From: Paenibacillus tyrphae
GTDB lineage: Bacteria; Bacillota; Bacilli; Paenibacillales; NBRC-103111
Reading direction: 5' to 3'
Assembly (NCBI RefSeq): GCF_027925525.1
Contig: NZ_BSDJ01000014.1
Location: 1 to 64,000, forward strand
Length of the DNA: 64,000 bases
Part shown: in pieces, positions 16,148 through 24,117 of the stretch
How the letters are laid out: the number at the start of each line of letters is the position of its first letter
Numbering within the stretch: the first letter of the stretch is position 1
Translations under genes and position numbers: made by a program
Notes under the pieces: model-generated
Databases searched by the model: none
What the model was told of the DNA's origin: nothing
The model's input: the letters and a program-made list of their open reading frames with translations, nothing else

Positions 16148-17977
16148 TTGAAGAAAAAGGGGAAATTGCTCATTCCGGCGATTCTTGGCGTATCGCTTAT
16201 GCTGAGCGGGTGCACTTTAACAACCAAGGACGAACAGGCGCAATCCAAACCATCGTCAGAACAGCCGGCGAGCGACAGCAGCAAAGTCGATATCGAGCTG
16301 CTCGCTATGAGCTCCGGAGAGGCGGACGTCAACATTATCCGCGATCAACTGACTAAGAACGGCTTTAACGTCAAGCTGAACCTTCAACCGGACTACGGCT
16401 CGTTCAAGGCACAGCAGGACGCAGGCAATTACGACATCTCCCTGTCGGGCTGGACCACGGTAACCGGCAACCCGGATTACGCCGTGCGCTCGCTGTTCAA
16501 AACGGGTGGCGACTACAGCATTGTGGCCGACAAGGAAATCGACGAGCTGATCGAGAAAGCTTCGACACAGACGCAAGGAGAGTACAAAGATACGTACAAA
16601 CAGCTTGAGCAAAAGCTGGTGTTCGACAAAGCGTATATCGCCCCTCTGTACATCTCCGTCAAATCGCAGGCTTTTAATCAGGAGGTTCTGAAAAAGGAGT
16701 CCGTACGGCTGTCGAAATCCCGCTCCCTCCCGTGGGAAGAGCTGGATTTCAAGGATGAGGGGAAGCGCGCGAAAGACCCGATTATCTTGCAATCGTCCAT
16801 GCCGACCTTGACGTCGCTCGACCCGATCAAAGGAAACGACGGCTCGATCAACATCATCAATACCAACATGTACGTGCGCTTGCTCAACCTGACGGATGAC
16901 GACAAGCTGACCGCCGAAGGCTCCCTGTCATATAACTTCGCCATCGCCGAAGGCAATACCGACTATTACTTCATCCTGCGGGACGACATTAATTTCGCTC
17001 AAATCAAGGATAAGCTGGCCGTCGATACGGGCGAGCGCGTAGGCGCAGACGATGTCATCTTCTCCCTGCTGCGTGCGAAGGACAAAAATTCGGTGCCGAA
17101 CCACCGAACGTACACGCTGCATGAGCACATTAAGAACGCAGAACTCGTGACCGACCCGGCTGTTCTGGAATCGATCAAGCAATCCGGCAGCTCCGAAACG
17201 GTAAAAAGCGGTCTGGAGAAAGGCCTTGGCGCCAAAATCTCCGCGCTGGTCTCGGACAAGAAACAAGCCAACAGCAAAGAAGGCAAATATCAGGTCGTGA
17301 AGCTGACAACGACCAATCCGTTCCCTCAAGTGCTGAACTACCTGGCTCACCAATCGGCGGGCATCGTGTCCAAGAAGCAAGTCGAGAGCATCAACACGTA
17401 CGATGTAGCCAAATTCGATGTTAACAAAGACATCCCGTACGGCGATCAAAACACGGTAACCGAAGGCGCGAAATATAACAACACCCTGTTCACAAGCGGT
17501 CCGTACATCCTGTCTTATAAGAACGATTACGAAGCGATCTTCCTCAAAAACCCGGCTTACATGGCAGGCACGAAGCACGAACCGAAGGTAAACAACATCA
17601 AGATCCGCTTTATCAAAGACGCTGACAGTTCACTATCCGCACTGCGCAGCGGCGAGATTCACCTGTTCTATAGCGTGCCGGAGACGAAGTTCGACATCGT
17701 CAAAAGCGACAGCAAGCTTTCGCTGCAAACCATGCCGAGCAACGCCGTCTCGTACCTGCTGTTCAACACGAAAAACCGTGAAGTGGCAAAAAGCGCCGAT
17801 TTGAGAAAAGCGGTGCTCTACTCCATCAATCAAGACGAATTCCTCGCTTACTACAAAAACAATAAATTCAAAGCCATATCGACGGTCAGCCCGATCGTCC
17901 AAACCGGCCTTGAGCTCAAAGCCGATGCCGGCAAAGCCAAAGAGTTCCTGAACGCTTATAAAGCTGGCAAAAAATAA
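16148..17977 (+). CDS. Peptide-binding lipoprotein (SBP family 5), apparently circularly permuted
   Basis: The signal peptide ends in lipobox LSGC (Cys about residue 22), so the protein is anchored outside the cell. The domain order is odd. Residues ~45-185 (VDIELLAMSSGEADVNIIRD, DISLSGWTTVTGNPDYAVRS, YIAPLY) match what is normally the C-terminal third of SBP_bac_5 proteins. Residues ~200-600 then start like a normal N-terminus (TLTSLDPIKGNDGS) and run through PYILSYKNDYEAIFLKNPAY and RKAVLYSINQDEF, stopping at AKEFLNAYKAGKK, exactly where the family usually continues into 'VDIELL...'. Joining the C- and N-ends restores the normal order. The TTG start follows AGGAGGG at 16134-16140. It is probably the ligand-binding partner of the adjacent permeases. 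Confidence 0.88.
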   Translation: MKKKGKLLIPAILGVSLMLSGCTLTTKDEQAQSKPSSEQPASDSSKVDIELLAMSSGEADVNIIRDQLTKNGFNVKLNLQPDYGSFKAQQDAGNYDISLSGWTTVTGNPDYAVRSLFKTGGDYSIVADKEIDELIEKASTQTQGEYKDTYKQLEQKLVFDKAYIAPLYISVKSQAFNQEVLKKESVRLSKSRSLPWEELDFKDEGKRAKDPIILQSSMPTLTSLDPIKGNDGSINIINTNMYVRLLNLTDDDKLTAEGSLSYNFAIAEGNTDYYFILRDDINFAQIKDKLAVDTGERVGADDVIFSLLRAKDKNSVPNHRTYTLHEHIKNAELVTDPAVLESIKQSGSSETVKSGLEKGLGAKISALVSDKKQANSKEGKYQVVKLTTTNPFPQVLNYLAHQSAGIVSKKQVESINTYDVAKFDVNKDIPYGDQNTVTEGAKYNNTLFTSGPYILSYKNDYEAIFLKNPAYMAGTKHEPKVNNIKIRFIKDADSSLSALRSGEIHLFYSVPETKFDIVKSDSKLSLQTMPSNAVSYLLFNTKNREVAKSADLRKAVLYSINQDEFLAYYKNNKFKAISTVSPIVQTGLELKADAGKAKEFLNAYKAGKK

Positions 17978-18000
17978 GGATTTCAACGATAATGAAAAGG

Positions 18001-18028
18001 GACTGCCTCAACCGGGCAGTCTCTTTCT
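18001..18028 (+). terminator. Terminator after ABC operon
   Basis: GACTGCC (18001-18007) pairs with GGCAGTC (18015-18021), followed by TCTTTCTT. Confidence 0.75.
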
Positions 18029-18070
18029 TCACAAACTTTCGAACGCCTATATAATAAGGAGCGATCATCC

Positions 18071-18526
18071 ATGTCTTCTTCCGATAAAAGTAAAGCCAAG
18101 CTGTCGCAGTGGGATGCCCTCATGCTGGAATCGTTAAACGCCTACGGTTGGTCCAAGGAGGAACTGCTTCGCCGCATCCATGCCGGCGAACTGCCTCAGG
18201 ACGCGAGCAAGTTCAAGTTCGACTACAAGCTGCTGACCGCGTCGGCGGCGAGCGATCCGGCCGTCTTCGAAGAGGCCGTCTACAACGGCTACCAGATCAA
18301 GTTCAGCACGCTGCGGGGCATCTCCAGTTGGCTTCTGCTCGCCTTAGGCGAGGAAGCCGAGCTCAGCCTGGAGCCCGGACAGGAATCGGTTACTGCCAAG
18401 CTGAATGTGGAGGAGCGTGACCGGCTGGCTTCGACGCTGTCGTACGGCTGGGTCATCCACGGCGAGCACACAGGAGCGGCCGACGAGAAGTCGGCCTACC
18501 GTATCGAGCCATTAAACCGGTTGTAA
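18071..18526 (+). CDS. Hypothetical cytosolic protein, 151 aa
   Basis: The acidic, soluble product has no signal peptide or membrane segment. The N-terminal ~30 residues (KLSQWDALMLESLNAYGWSK) look helical; the C-terminal part (LASTLSYGWVIHGEHTGAAD) mixes strands and charged turns. I do not recognise a family. The start ATG is 9 nt after AAGGAG (18056-18061). It lies between two good terminators, so it is a single-gene transcript, just downstream of the peptide ABC transporter but independent of it. Confidence 0.75.
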   Translation: MSSSDKSKAKLSQWDALMLESLNAYGWSKEELLRRIHAGELPQDASKFKFDYKLLTASAASDPAVFEEAVYNGYQIKFSTLRGISSWLLLALGEEAELSLEPGQESVTAKLNVEERDRLASTLSYGWVIHGEHTGAADEKSAYRIEPLNRL

Positions 18527-18556
18527 CGAAGTGTGCACGACGGAGTGATGGAGCAA

Positions 18557-18597
18557 CGAGGCCGCCGATATCGTTTTATCGGCAGCCTCGTTTTTTC
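18557..18597 (+). terminator. Terminator after 151-aa gene
   Basis: CGAGGC-GCCGATA stem pairs with TATCGGC-GCCTCG, followed by six Ts. Confidence 0.85.
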
Positions 18598-18626
18598 GTG
18601 GATTTTGAGCCACGATTCTCGTTAGT

Positions 18627-19197
18627 TTAGTCGTATTTTTGAAGTCTGTTTAATAAAAAATCTTTGTGTTCTTCTGACAGTCTCAACAAATGGAATTCCC
18701 CGTTTTTTACAAGAGCATTGATCCTAGCAGACTCTTCCCAAGCCATATCATAAAGTTGCTTATCAATAATGCCATTCTTATATGCTTCTTCCAGTCATCC
18801 GCATCCTTTTGGACAACTTCTCCTGACGGTAAAATGATGATATCTAAATACAAGTCATTATGTTGTTTTCGCCAACTCCGTTCATGTAACAGATATCAAT
18901 GTACCATTGAACAACTTTCCCTCTTGCATCAAACATTGTTGTCACCGAATGACGTTTATCGGATGGGAACTCCACAAAATAACCGTCATCCGCAATACAA
19001 ATATTTTTATCGTCATAGGTAACTTATTAAGGTTCTGTAACTTTGTAAATTTCAAGAAGCGTTACATGCCCTTTATAGCTCTCTGTTTCCAAATAAGACT
19101 GAGCACATCTTCTCTCCACTACTCGCTTCCACTCTGCACGATCTCCGTATTTTCTTTTCAGGGTCTTCGTCTCCAAAGCACCGATTGCGTTGATCAT
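18627..19197 (-). pseudogene. DUF402-domain protein gene, heavily decayed
   Basis: Minus-strand reading from ATG 19197 gives INALETK-like start, then TLKRKYGDRAEWKRVVERR and GHVTLLEIYKVTEP, followed by two in-frame stops (TAATAA at 19024-19029). The frame resumes with VTYDDKNICIADDGYFVEFP, SDKRHSVTTMFDARGKVVQW and YIDICYMNGV, hits a TAG, then shifts to give DIIILPSGEVVQKDADDWKK and finally NGIIDKQLYDMAWEESARIN to the stop at 18627. The order and motifs are those of the DUF402 (FomD-like) family of ~180 residues. At least three stops and two frameshifts show it is dead. Confidence 0.8.
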
Positions 19198-19239
19198 TGT
19201 GCCCCGCGTGCGTGTTATAGGAAGGGCGTTTCTTCAAGT

Positions 19240-19376
19240 ATTTCAATTCCTCATAGGTACGTTCAAAACATAGTTAAACCAGAATCGATTCAAACGCGAA
19301 TGGTTCATAGGTACGTTCAAAACTCGGATTATGTCCGAACGGAAGGGAGAGGCCCATGAGGTTTCAATTCCTCATA
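19240..19376 (-). CRISPR. CRISPR array 3, degenerate relic
   Basis: Only three repeat copies remain: 19240-19269 (nearly intact), 19294-19323 (only the half from TTCATAGGTACGTTCAAAAC is recognisable) and 19361-19376 (a half repeat). There is no leader hairpin or promoter like those of the other arrays. Spacing is irregular. It is a dead fragment in the same orientation as arrays 1, 2 and 4. Confidence 0.8.
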
Positions 19377-19515
19377 AATTGAAATGTACCTATATTGAAT
19401 CCGTGTAAATCTTTAAAACCCTCCATTATCGAGGGTTTTTCCTGTTCGTATCTGTTCGTAATCCCAGTGAATTTTTGTTAATCCAAGTGAAGTGTGTCCC
19501 CATTTTGTCCCCAAT
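19361..19515. repeat. Hybrid repeat, copy 1 (half CRISPR repeat + hairpin + gene 3' end)
   Basis: This stretch is similar to 28173-28290. Both contain a hairpin TTTCAATT-CCTCATA-AATTGAAA built on half a CRISPR repeat, then a TATATTGAAT...AAATCTTTAAAACCCT block, a second hairpin (here a terminator, 19415-19440), and the 3' end of a minus-strand frame coding G-D-x-M-G-T-H-F-T. At this site only the last ~25 codons of that gene survive. Confidence 0.6.
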
Positions 19516-19615
19516 CTTATTATTGCTACCCCATTCCAATAGATTTATCATAATAAAGACAAAATAATACAGCAAGTACTCCAGCCGATGGAGATAAAAA
19601 AGGTGCAACGGTAAG

Positions 19616-20089
19616 ATGAAAAAATTCCAACTATATTACTTTTTTCTTTTTTAGTAGGTTACCAAATTGGAGCATCTCCTGTAAAAGAAGATTTTAAAAC
19701 CTATGTTAATGAAATTAAAAATGTCGGCACTGATGAAAAAGAAATATTAGATGCTTACTCTAAAGTCGTTGGCACAAATTATAAAAATGACGAGGAAACT
19801 TATCAGATTCTAACTCAAGCTGTCTTACCAAAATATAATAACTTAATTGCCAAAAATAGAGAAGATCAGGCCGTCCACTCCTGAAGTTAAAGCCATTCAT
19901 GAAACATATGTTTCCGCTTCAAACAAGCAATTTAATGGGCTCACTCAAATTCAAGGGGCACTGGAAAACAACGATACTAAATTAGCGGCAGAAGCAAATG
20001 CTAAACTTGCGGAGGCAAGAAAGGAAATGCGGGATTACCAAGATAAAGTCAAGGAAATGGCCAACAAGTTTTCGGTCAAATTAAACTAA
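19616..20089 (+). pseudogene. Exported helical protein gene, frameshifted twice
   Basis: The start MKKFQLYYFFLF runs into a stop inside a T-run; the next frame continues VGYQIGASPVKEDFKTYVNE to about 19850, and a third frame (PKIEKIRPSTPEVKAIHETY, then QGALENNDTKLAAEANAKLA) finishes at 20089. Read together this is a ~155-residue exported protein with a hydrophobic N-terminus and an all-helical, Lys/Glu-rich body; several Bacillales lipoproteins look like this, but I cannot name it. Both breaks are single-base shifts in homopolymers, so sequencing error should be excluded. A hairpin near 20100-20130 follows. Confidence 0.6.
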
Positions 20090-20256
20090 TAATCGCTAAA
20101 AGAAAGCTCCAGTGTAACCGGGGCTTTTCCTCTGCTCTTCTCCATATGATAGGGATGATAGTAGATTTCTGGGATTAAACGATGTATAATATTTCCTATG
20201 CAATAGAACGGCTTATATGGGCGGTCGGCTAACCTCTCGGAAGGGAGGTGATGCCT

Positions 20257-20375
20257 GTGGAGGTTAAGGACACTTTGACGTGACGCTCATGATCAGTTTC
20301 GGTTCGCTTATTATCACGCTGCTGACGTTGGTCGTGACTATCATCTTGATGCTTATCCAAAACAAAAAGAAATAG
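20257..20375 (+). pseudogene. Holin-like type I toxin gene, inactivated
   Basis: GTG 20257, after GGGAGGTG, starts MEVKDTLT and then hits TGA at 20281. A second frame gives LTLMISFGSLIITLLTLVVT and ends MLIQNKKK at 20375. The two halves overlap at a tandem duplication of TGACG (20276-20280 and 20281-20285); removing one copy restores a single ~37-residue membrane peptide of the Hol_Tox/Fst-like type. The intact relative at 41122-41205 starts MEIKDTLTLM. The 5-bp duplication looks like a recent inactivating mutation. Confidence 0.75.
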
Positions 20376-20411
20376 ACCGCCCTTTTTGACAGAGGGATAC
20401 GGTCTATTTCT
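20370..20411. terminator. Bidirectional hairpin after toxin relic
   Basis: AAATAGACCG (20370-20379) pairs with CGGTCTATTT (20400-20409). In holin-like toxin loci this site ends both the toxin mRNA and the antisense RNA. From 20412 to 20669 I see no gene; the antitoxin RNA promoter may lie there. Confidence 0.7.
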
Positions 20412-20669
20412 GCACCATAACTTTATTGAAGCCAACCCCCTTAAAAGCGACTATTGTGCGGGAGTCGTGTTGCGAGCACGGCCTTCTTTCAGTATATGCA
20501 CGAATTTAGAAGCCAATAACTTTATTTTACTGGAAGCTAGTATATTTATCAATACAAGTCGAAGGAACTCTCTGCCTTAGTGGAATCTAACAAAGACGGC
20601 TTATGCAGTAGCGTACTCCCAACATATTGGAGAAATCCGGAGAAAAATAAAGATCGGCCCTTGCCCGAA

Positions 20670-20731
20670 ATGCGAACAAGAGCCGTTTTTTTTTGCATTG
20701 TTCCACGAAATCAAGATCGACACTCAAGGCT
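20670..20731. repeat. 60-bp dispersed repeat, copy 2
   Basis: It matches 3-62 near-perfectly except for a few substitutions. With the preceding CGGCCCTTG it forms a hairpin ending in eight Ts on the plus strand. Confidence 0.6.
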
Positions 20732-20745
20732 GAAAATCAATGATT

Positions 20746-21192
20746 TTAAAAGTCGCTAGTTTTGGAAGCAGCTTTACCCCAATAGTGACCATTAACGTTA
20801 TTCTCGCCACCGGAGAAAGTGACGACATAGTCTCCCGATTTCACACCATCCGCATTTTTATCCCAACTATTCCAGCTCCAAGACGAGTTACCCCAAAGCG
20901 TTTCAGAGATATACACAAACCCACTTGCTCTGTGTTCCAAACTAATTTTAACCGGTTTGTCAGAATTATTTTGAAAATGCAGTTTGACATGTCCATAGTC
21001 TGGATTGATAGTAAAAAATCTTGTTACCGTGGACTGATCCTTAAAATTGTCGTTCCATTCCTTGTCAACCGCCATAGGACGGATATCCCTTCCCACTGCA
21101 CTAGGGTTTACATTGTCCTGTGCGAAGGCAGAAGCAGACAAGGAACAAACCAGAGCAGTAGCTACAACAGCGGATACGATTTTCTTTTTCAA
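20746..21192 (-). CDS. Secreted protein of unknown function, 148 aa
   Basis: A classical signal peptide (MKKKIVSAVVATALVCSLSA, cut after SAFA) precedes a ~123-residue mature domain. The core SVTRFFTINPDYGHVKLH-like region, NNSDKPVKISLEHR, and the C-terminal GDYVVTFSGGENNVNGHYWG suggest a small beta-sandwich exported domain. The pattern of a conserved 'N-NSDKPVK' strand followed by Trp-rich loops resembles several short Bacillales extracellular proteins, but no function can be assigned. The start follows AGGAGGGATTGC. The 3' flank is the dispersed repeat also found behind the lipoprotein gene at 61-645. Confidence 0.75.
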   Translation of the reverse strand: MKKKIVSAVVATALVCSLSASAFAQDNVNPSAVGRDIRPMAVDKEWNDNFKDQSTVTRFFTINPDYGHVKLHFQNNSDKPVKISLEHRASGFVYISETLWGNSSWSWNSWDKNADGVKSGDYVVTFSGGENNVNGHYWGKAASKTSDF

Positions 21193-21460
21193 AGCAATCC
21201 CTCCTAAAATTTGTAATATATGAATTACAGAAATATAATACTATATTTAGGATTTAATTACAAGTCATGGAAAATAACAAATTCATCAAAGGGTGTAAAG
21301 AAATCATCTTGAAAATTTTGTTGACATCAATATTTTAATTCATTTTATATGACCCATATTTGATTATATATTCCAATATTTCGGAGGACTCCGAACATAT
21401 TAACGTATGTTGGATCAAAAAGGTTGCATAGATCCTAAAATTAAATGGCCTAAAAAACGA

Positions 21461-21505
21461 AAAAAGCCACCATCATTAGTTCAGAGAACCCGATCGGTGG
21501 CTTTA
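21461..21505 (-). terminator. Terminator, minus strand
   Basis: AAAGCCACC pairs with GGTGGCTTT, followed by TTTTTCG on the minus strand. Its upstream arm lies inside the last codons of the small ORF 21481-21690. Confidence 0.8.
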
Positions 21506-21690
21506 CCTACAACTAATCGTGATGTGAATTTTATTGCGGTACCCGTCATATACACGTTCTTACTGACAGCATTTCTCTCAAAAGTTGCACCTATAACAGC
21601 GCCCGCTCCAATACGTGCCCCTTCACAGCCAAGTGCATAAATTAGCTCGTTAAACGGAAAACCTCTAGCCCGCCTGAATTTTTTGTCCAA
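21481..21690 (-). CDS. Small Gly/Ala-rich ORF, possibly a remnant
   Basis: The 69-residue frame contains GCEGARIGAGAVIGA, with GxxxG-like spacing, then TGTAIKFTSRLVVGKATD. It ends inside a terminator stem, as real 3' ends sometimes do. The only starts are a TTG at 21690 without a good ribosome site, while a GAGGGGGAAGGG motif lies ~35 nt further upstream in front of another frame (NLFRWFGQKIQAG), so the 5' part may be frameshifted. Function unknown. Confidence 0.35.
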   Translation of the reverse strand: MDKKFRRARGFPFNELIYALGCEGARIGAGAVIGATFERNAVSKNVYMTGTAIKFTSRLVVGKATDRVL

Positions 21691-21800
21691 ACCATCTGAA
21701 TAGGTTGATATGAGTCCCTTCCCCCTCTTGTAAGATATTATGTATTATTTTTACATTTTTTTCAAATCAACTTGAAGATAATTAAATAGAAACCCCGAAT

Positions 21801-22049
21801 TCAGGATCCGGGGCTCTCTACCTTCATAATGTCTATAAACGGTACCTTCTTCTCTTCACCGTGCCGGTTAACATGACCAATTTGTCCTAGAATCCATCTT
21901 CGTGATCTGGCCATGCACCTGCTCCTCCATCCCCATACAGTCAGCAAAACCTCAGCGTCCTCATCTTTTGCCTCGACCAATTGATCCCCCATCTCCTCCA
22001 ACTCGAATTCATCACGTGTCGGGCGTTTCGGTACTTTCGACTTAGCCAT
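21801..22049 (-). CDS. YolD-like protein with compensated frameshift
   Basis: The N-terminus (KRPTRDEFELEEMGDQLVEA) and C-terminus (GEEKKVPFIDIMKVESP) are typical of YolD-like proteins, small partners of UvrX/Y-family polymerases. Between them, residues ~45-65 read WRSRCMARSRRWILGQIGHV, unlike the family. The other frame over the same DNA reads MEEQVHGQITKMDSRTN, which is the expected YolD sequence. Two opposite frameshifts therefore appear to flank a ~60-nt block, keeping the ORF open but scrambling its middle. The start ATG 22049 follows AGGGGGAG. The product may be non-functional. Confidence 0.6.
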   Translation of the reverse strand: MAKSKVPKRPTRDEFELEEMGDQLVEAKDEDAEVLLTVWGWRSRCMARSRRWILGQIGHVNRHGEEKKVPFIDIMKVESPGS

Positions 22050-22063
22050 GGCAAATCTCCCCC

Positions 22064-22458
22064 TCACTTGTTCAGTTCTGCCATAATTGCTTGAACATGC
22101 TTTCCTATCCTCACACTAATCGTCGCTTTCGCGACATCTCGACTGATTTCAAACTTGTCCTCGGATCCTTTATAGATGTATCTGAAGTGCAGATCGGTAT
22201 CTACCTGATCATCTTTGAATACCTTGATGCCTCGTGTCCGCAGTTCCTTGTTAATGTTAGCGAGTTCTGAATGCACTCTTCTCATAAGCACTTCTTTAGA
22301 ACCATATAGAGCTTTCTTAATGAGTACGTTGAAAGCGAAATCTCTTTCCCATTCTTTTCAATCAACGTCAACATGACCGGCAGCAGGACAGCGTCGCGGA
22401 TCATTTCGAGTTCTTCTCGTGCTGGGATTTGTGCCTTTTTAGTTTCAATACATGTCAT
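22064..22458 (-). pseudogene. Frameshifted gene upstream of yolD
   Basis: The minus strand gives, from ATG 22458, AQIPAREELEMIRDAVLLPV then MLTLIEKNGKEISLSTYSLR and KLYMVLKKCL, ending at a TGA; the adjacent frame continues RRVHSELANINKELRTRGIK and KDDQVDTDLHFRYIYKGSED to a stop at 22064, 14 bp before the yolD start. Joined, this is a ~130-residue soluble protein that I know only as a frequent neighbour of yolD in this group. A one-base shift near 22288-22300 separates the halves. Confidence 0.6.
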
Positions 22459-22591
22459 CCCGTGTCCGATAGCTATGAACCGTCAACAGTTGGAAATATG
22501 GCTGGAGCAAAACTGCAACCAGGTCTGAGACAAGCTTTCCACTCGACCGGGTTTATAGTATGCTAGCCATATAAGGGAGGAGAGGGAATCT

Positions 22592-23089
22592 ATGGTGAAA
22601 CAACTAATCATCGGAGACGCCATGCATGAGCTGGCCACTACGCGCCGCATTCTGGAGCGATTGCCCGATGAGCATATGACGTGGAAGCCGCACGTGAAAT
22701 CGATGACGTTGGGCGGGCTGGCCACGCACCTGATCAACTTGCTGAACTGGCAAGTCGCGATTTTTCTTTACCCGGAATTCGATCTTTCGACCGTGCCGCT
22801 TCGACGGGAACCTTTAGGAAGACGCGAAGACGTGCTGGAGGAATTCGACGCGAACGTCGTCAAGCTTGAAAAGCTGTTAGCCGAATGCGACGAGAAAACA
22901 CTCGGCGAGGAATGGACCTTGCGGAACGGCGACCATATCATCCTGCGCCAACCGCGGGCGATCGCGCTCCGCACCTTCGGATTAAGCCACATGGTTCACC
23001 ACCGGGCGCAGCTCGGGGTTTATTTGCGGCTTCTCGATATTCCGGTGCCGGGCCTCTACGGTCCCTCGGCCGACGACGAAGGCAAATGA
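22592..23089 (+). CDS. DinB-family protein, putative metal-dependent transferase
   Basis: This 165-residue protein has the four-helix DinB fold pattern. The metal-binding histidines can be placed: His in GGLATHLINLLNW (about residue 46) and the pair in GLSHMVHHRAQLGVYLRLL (about residues 131-138). Family members bind Ni or Zn and include bacillithiol S-transferases; the specific substrate here is unknown. ATG 22592 follows GGAGGAGAGGG. It stands alone, with a strong terminator downstream. Confidence 0.85.
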   Translation: MVKQLIIGDAMHELATTRRILERLPDEHMTWKPHVKSMTLGGLATHLINLLNWQVAIFLYPEFDLSTVPLRREPLGRREDVLEEFDANVVKLEKLLAECDEKTLGEEWTLRNGDHIILRQPRAIALRTFGLSHMVHHRAQLGVYLRLLDIPVPGLYGPSADDEGK

Positions 23090-23104
23090 ACTAAGAAGCA
23101 CCCG

Positions 23105-23153
23105 AACAGTCGCAGGGCATCGGCATGACCGCCGTGCTATGCGACTGTTTTTT
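23105..23153 (+). terminator. Terminator after dinB-like gene
   Basis: AACAGTCGCA pairs with TGCGACTGTT around an internal GGCATCGG/CCGCCGTGC region; seven Ts follow. From 23154 to 23422 there is no gene. Confidence 0.85.
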
Positions 23154-23422
23154 TCAGGACCCTTAATATACACAACCGTTCTACGAGAACACCAGCTTTG
23201 ATTCCATCCCTGGCGCTCCTCGGCAAGTCTGTCACGATACCTCGTAGCAATTGTTTTAAACAAAGCCACTATCTCCCCTTTCAATGCAAAAAGGCCCAGC
23301 TACAAGTGCTTGGGCAATTACCCGGCACTTCTTCAGACCCGGACCTCTCCTAACTATTCAAAAAGCAAACCAGCCGTTTTCCAACGTGCAATCATCTCAA
23401 AGTACCTCGCACTTCTACCGCT

Positions 23423-23482
23423 TGACAACTAGAACAATCAGAGTAAAATTATGACCAAAGTCATTTTATGACCGTAGTCATT
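23423..23482 (+). promoter_or_regulatory. TetR gene promoter with two operators
   Basis: -35 TTGACA (23423-23428), 16 bp, -10 TAAAAT (23445-23450). Directly after lie two near-identical palindromic sites, ATGACCAAAGTCAT and ATGACCGTAGTCAT, 17 bp centre to centre. This is a typical autoregulatory TetR operator pair. Confidence 0.75.
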
Positions 23483-23511
23483 TTTTTCGAAAAAGGCGGT
23501 GACCCTCCCCG

Positions 23512-24117
23512 ATGCTTAGAGCATCCCGAAAACAAGAATTGAAAGAGCGCATTTTCGCACAGTCCATAGAGCTGTTTAAAGAAAAAGGCTTCGACAACGT
23601 AACGGTCGAGGAAATTACGCAAGCCTGCGGGATTGCAAAGGGAACGTTCTATAACTACTTTCCGAAAAAAGAAGCCGTGCTGCTCCATTTAGCCGTATCC
23701 CAGCTCGAATCCGTCCATGAAACCATCCAACACAACAAAAACATGCCGGATCTGAAGCGACAATTGCTGCACCTCTTCAGCAACTTGTTTCATCCATACG
23801 CCGAACAACCGGACATGGTCAGACTGGTCGTGTCGGAAATGATGCGCGCCGACATGTTCATCAATGCTGAAATGAGAATCATCGCAAAGTTCAGGCAAGC
23901 GCTCGCTGCACTACTTGAAGATGCAAAAAGCCAAGGACAACTCACAAAGCAAGCGGCAAGCGAAGATATCGCGGCAGTATTGACTGGCGTTTATTTCAAC
24001 TCGCTAATGATCTGGCTTTCGGCAGGCACCGATGCGCTACAAATCGAGACGCTATTCCAGCGACATTTCGATATCGTGTGGGAAGGCATCCGTTCGGGAG
24101 GAGCTGTAGAACAATGA
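23512..24117 (+). CDS. TetR/AcrR-family regulator
   Basis: The HTH covers residues ~8-55 (LFKEKGFDNVTVEEITQACG, IAKGTFYNYFPKKEAVL), matching AcrR-type repressors. The C-terminal ~140 residues are helical, with dimerisation segments (IAAVLTGVYFNSLMIWLSAG). AAGGCGGTGA lies 8-10 nt before the ATG. Two ATGACC-NN-AGTCAT-type operators overlap the start of its transcript, so it should repress itself and the overlapping membrane-protein gene. The inducer is unknown. Confidence 0.9.
   Translation: MLRASRKQELKERIFAQSIELFKEKGFDNVTVEEITQACGIAKGTFYNYFPKKEAVLLHLAVSQLESVHETIQHNKNMPDLKRQLLHLFSNLFHPYAEQPDMVRLVVSEMMRADMFINAEMRIIAKFRQALAALLEDAKSQGQLTKQAASEDIAAVLTGVYFNSLMIWLSAGTDALQIETLFQRHFDIVWEGIRSGGAVEQ

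Noticed and set aside
19426-19608. Minus-strand 60-residue frame with a hydrophobic start
   Set aside because: Its 3' part is the shared gene end of the hybrid repeat and the rest is AT-rich filler; no ribosome site and no family match.
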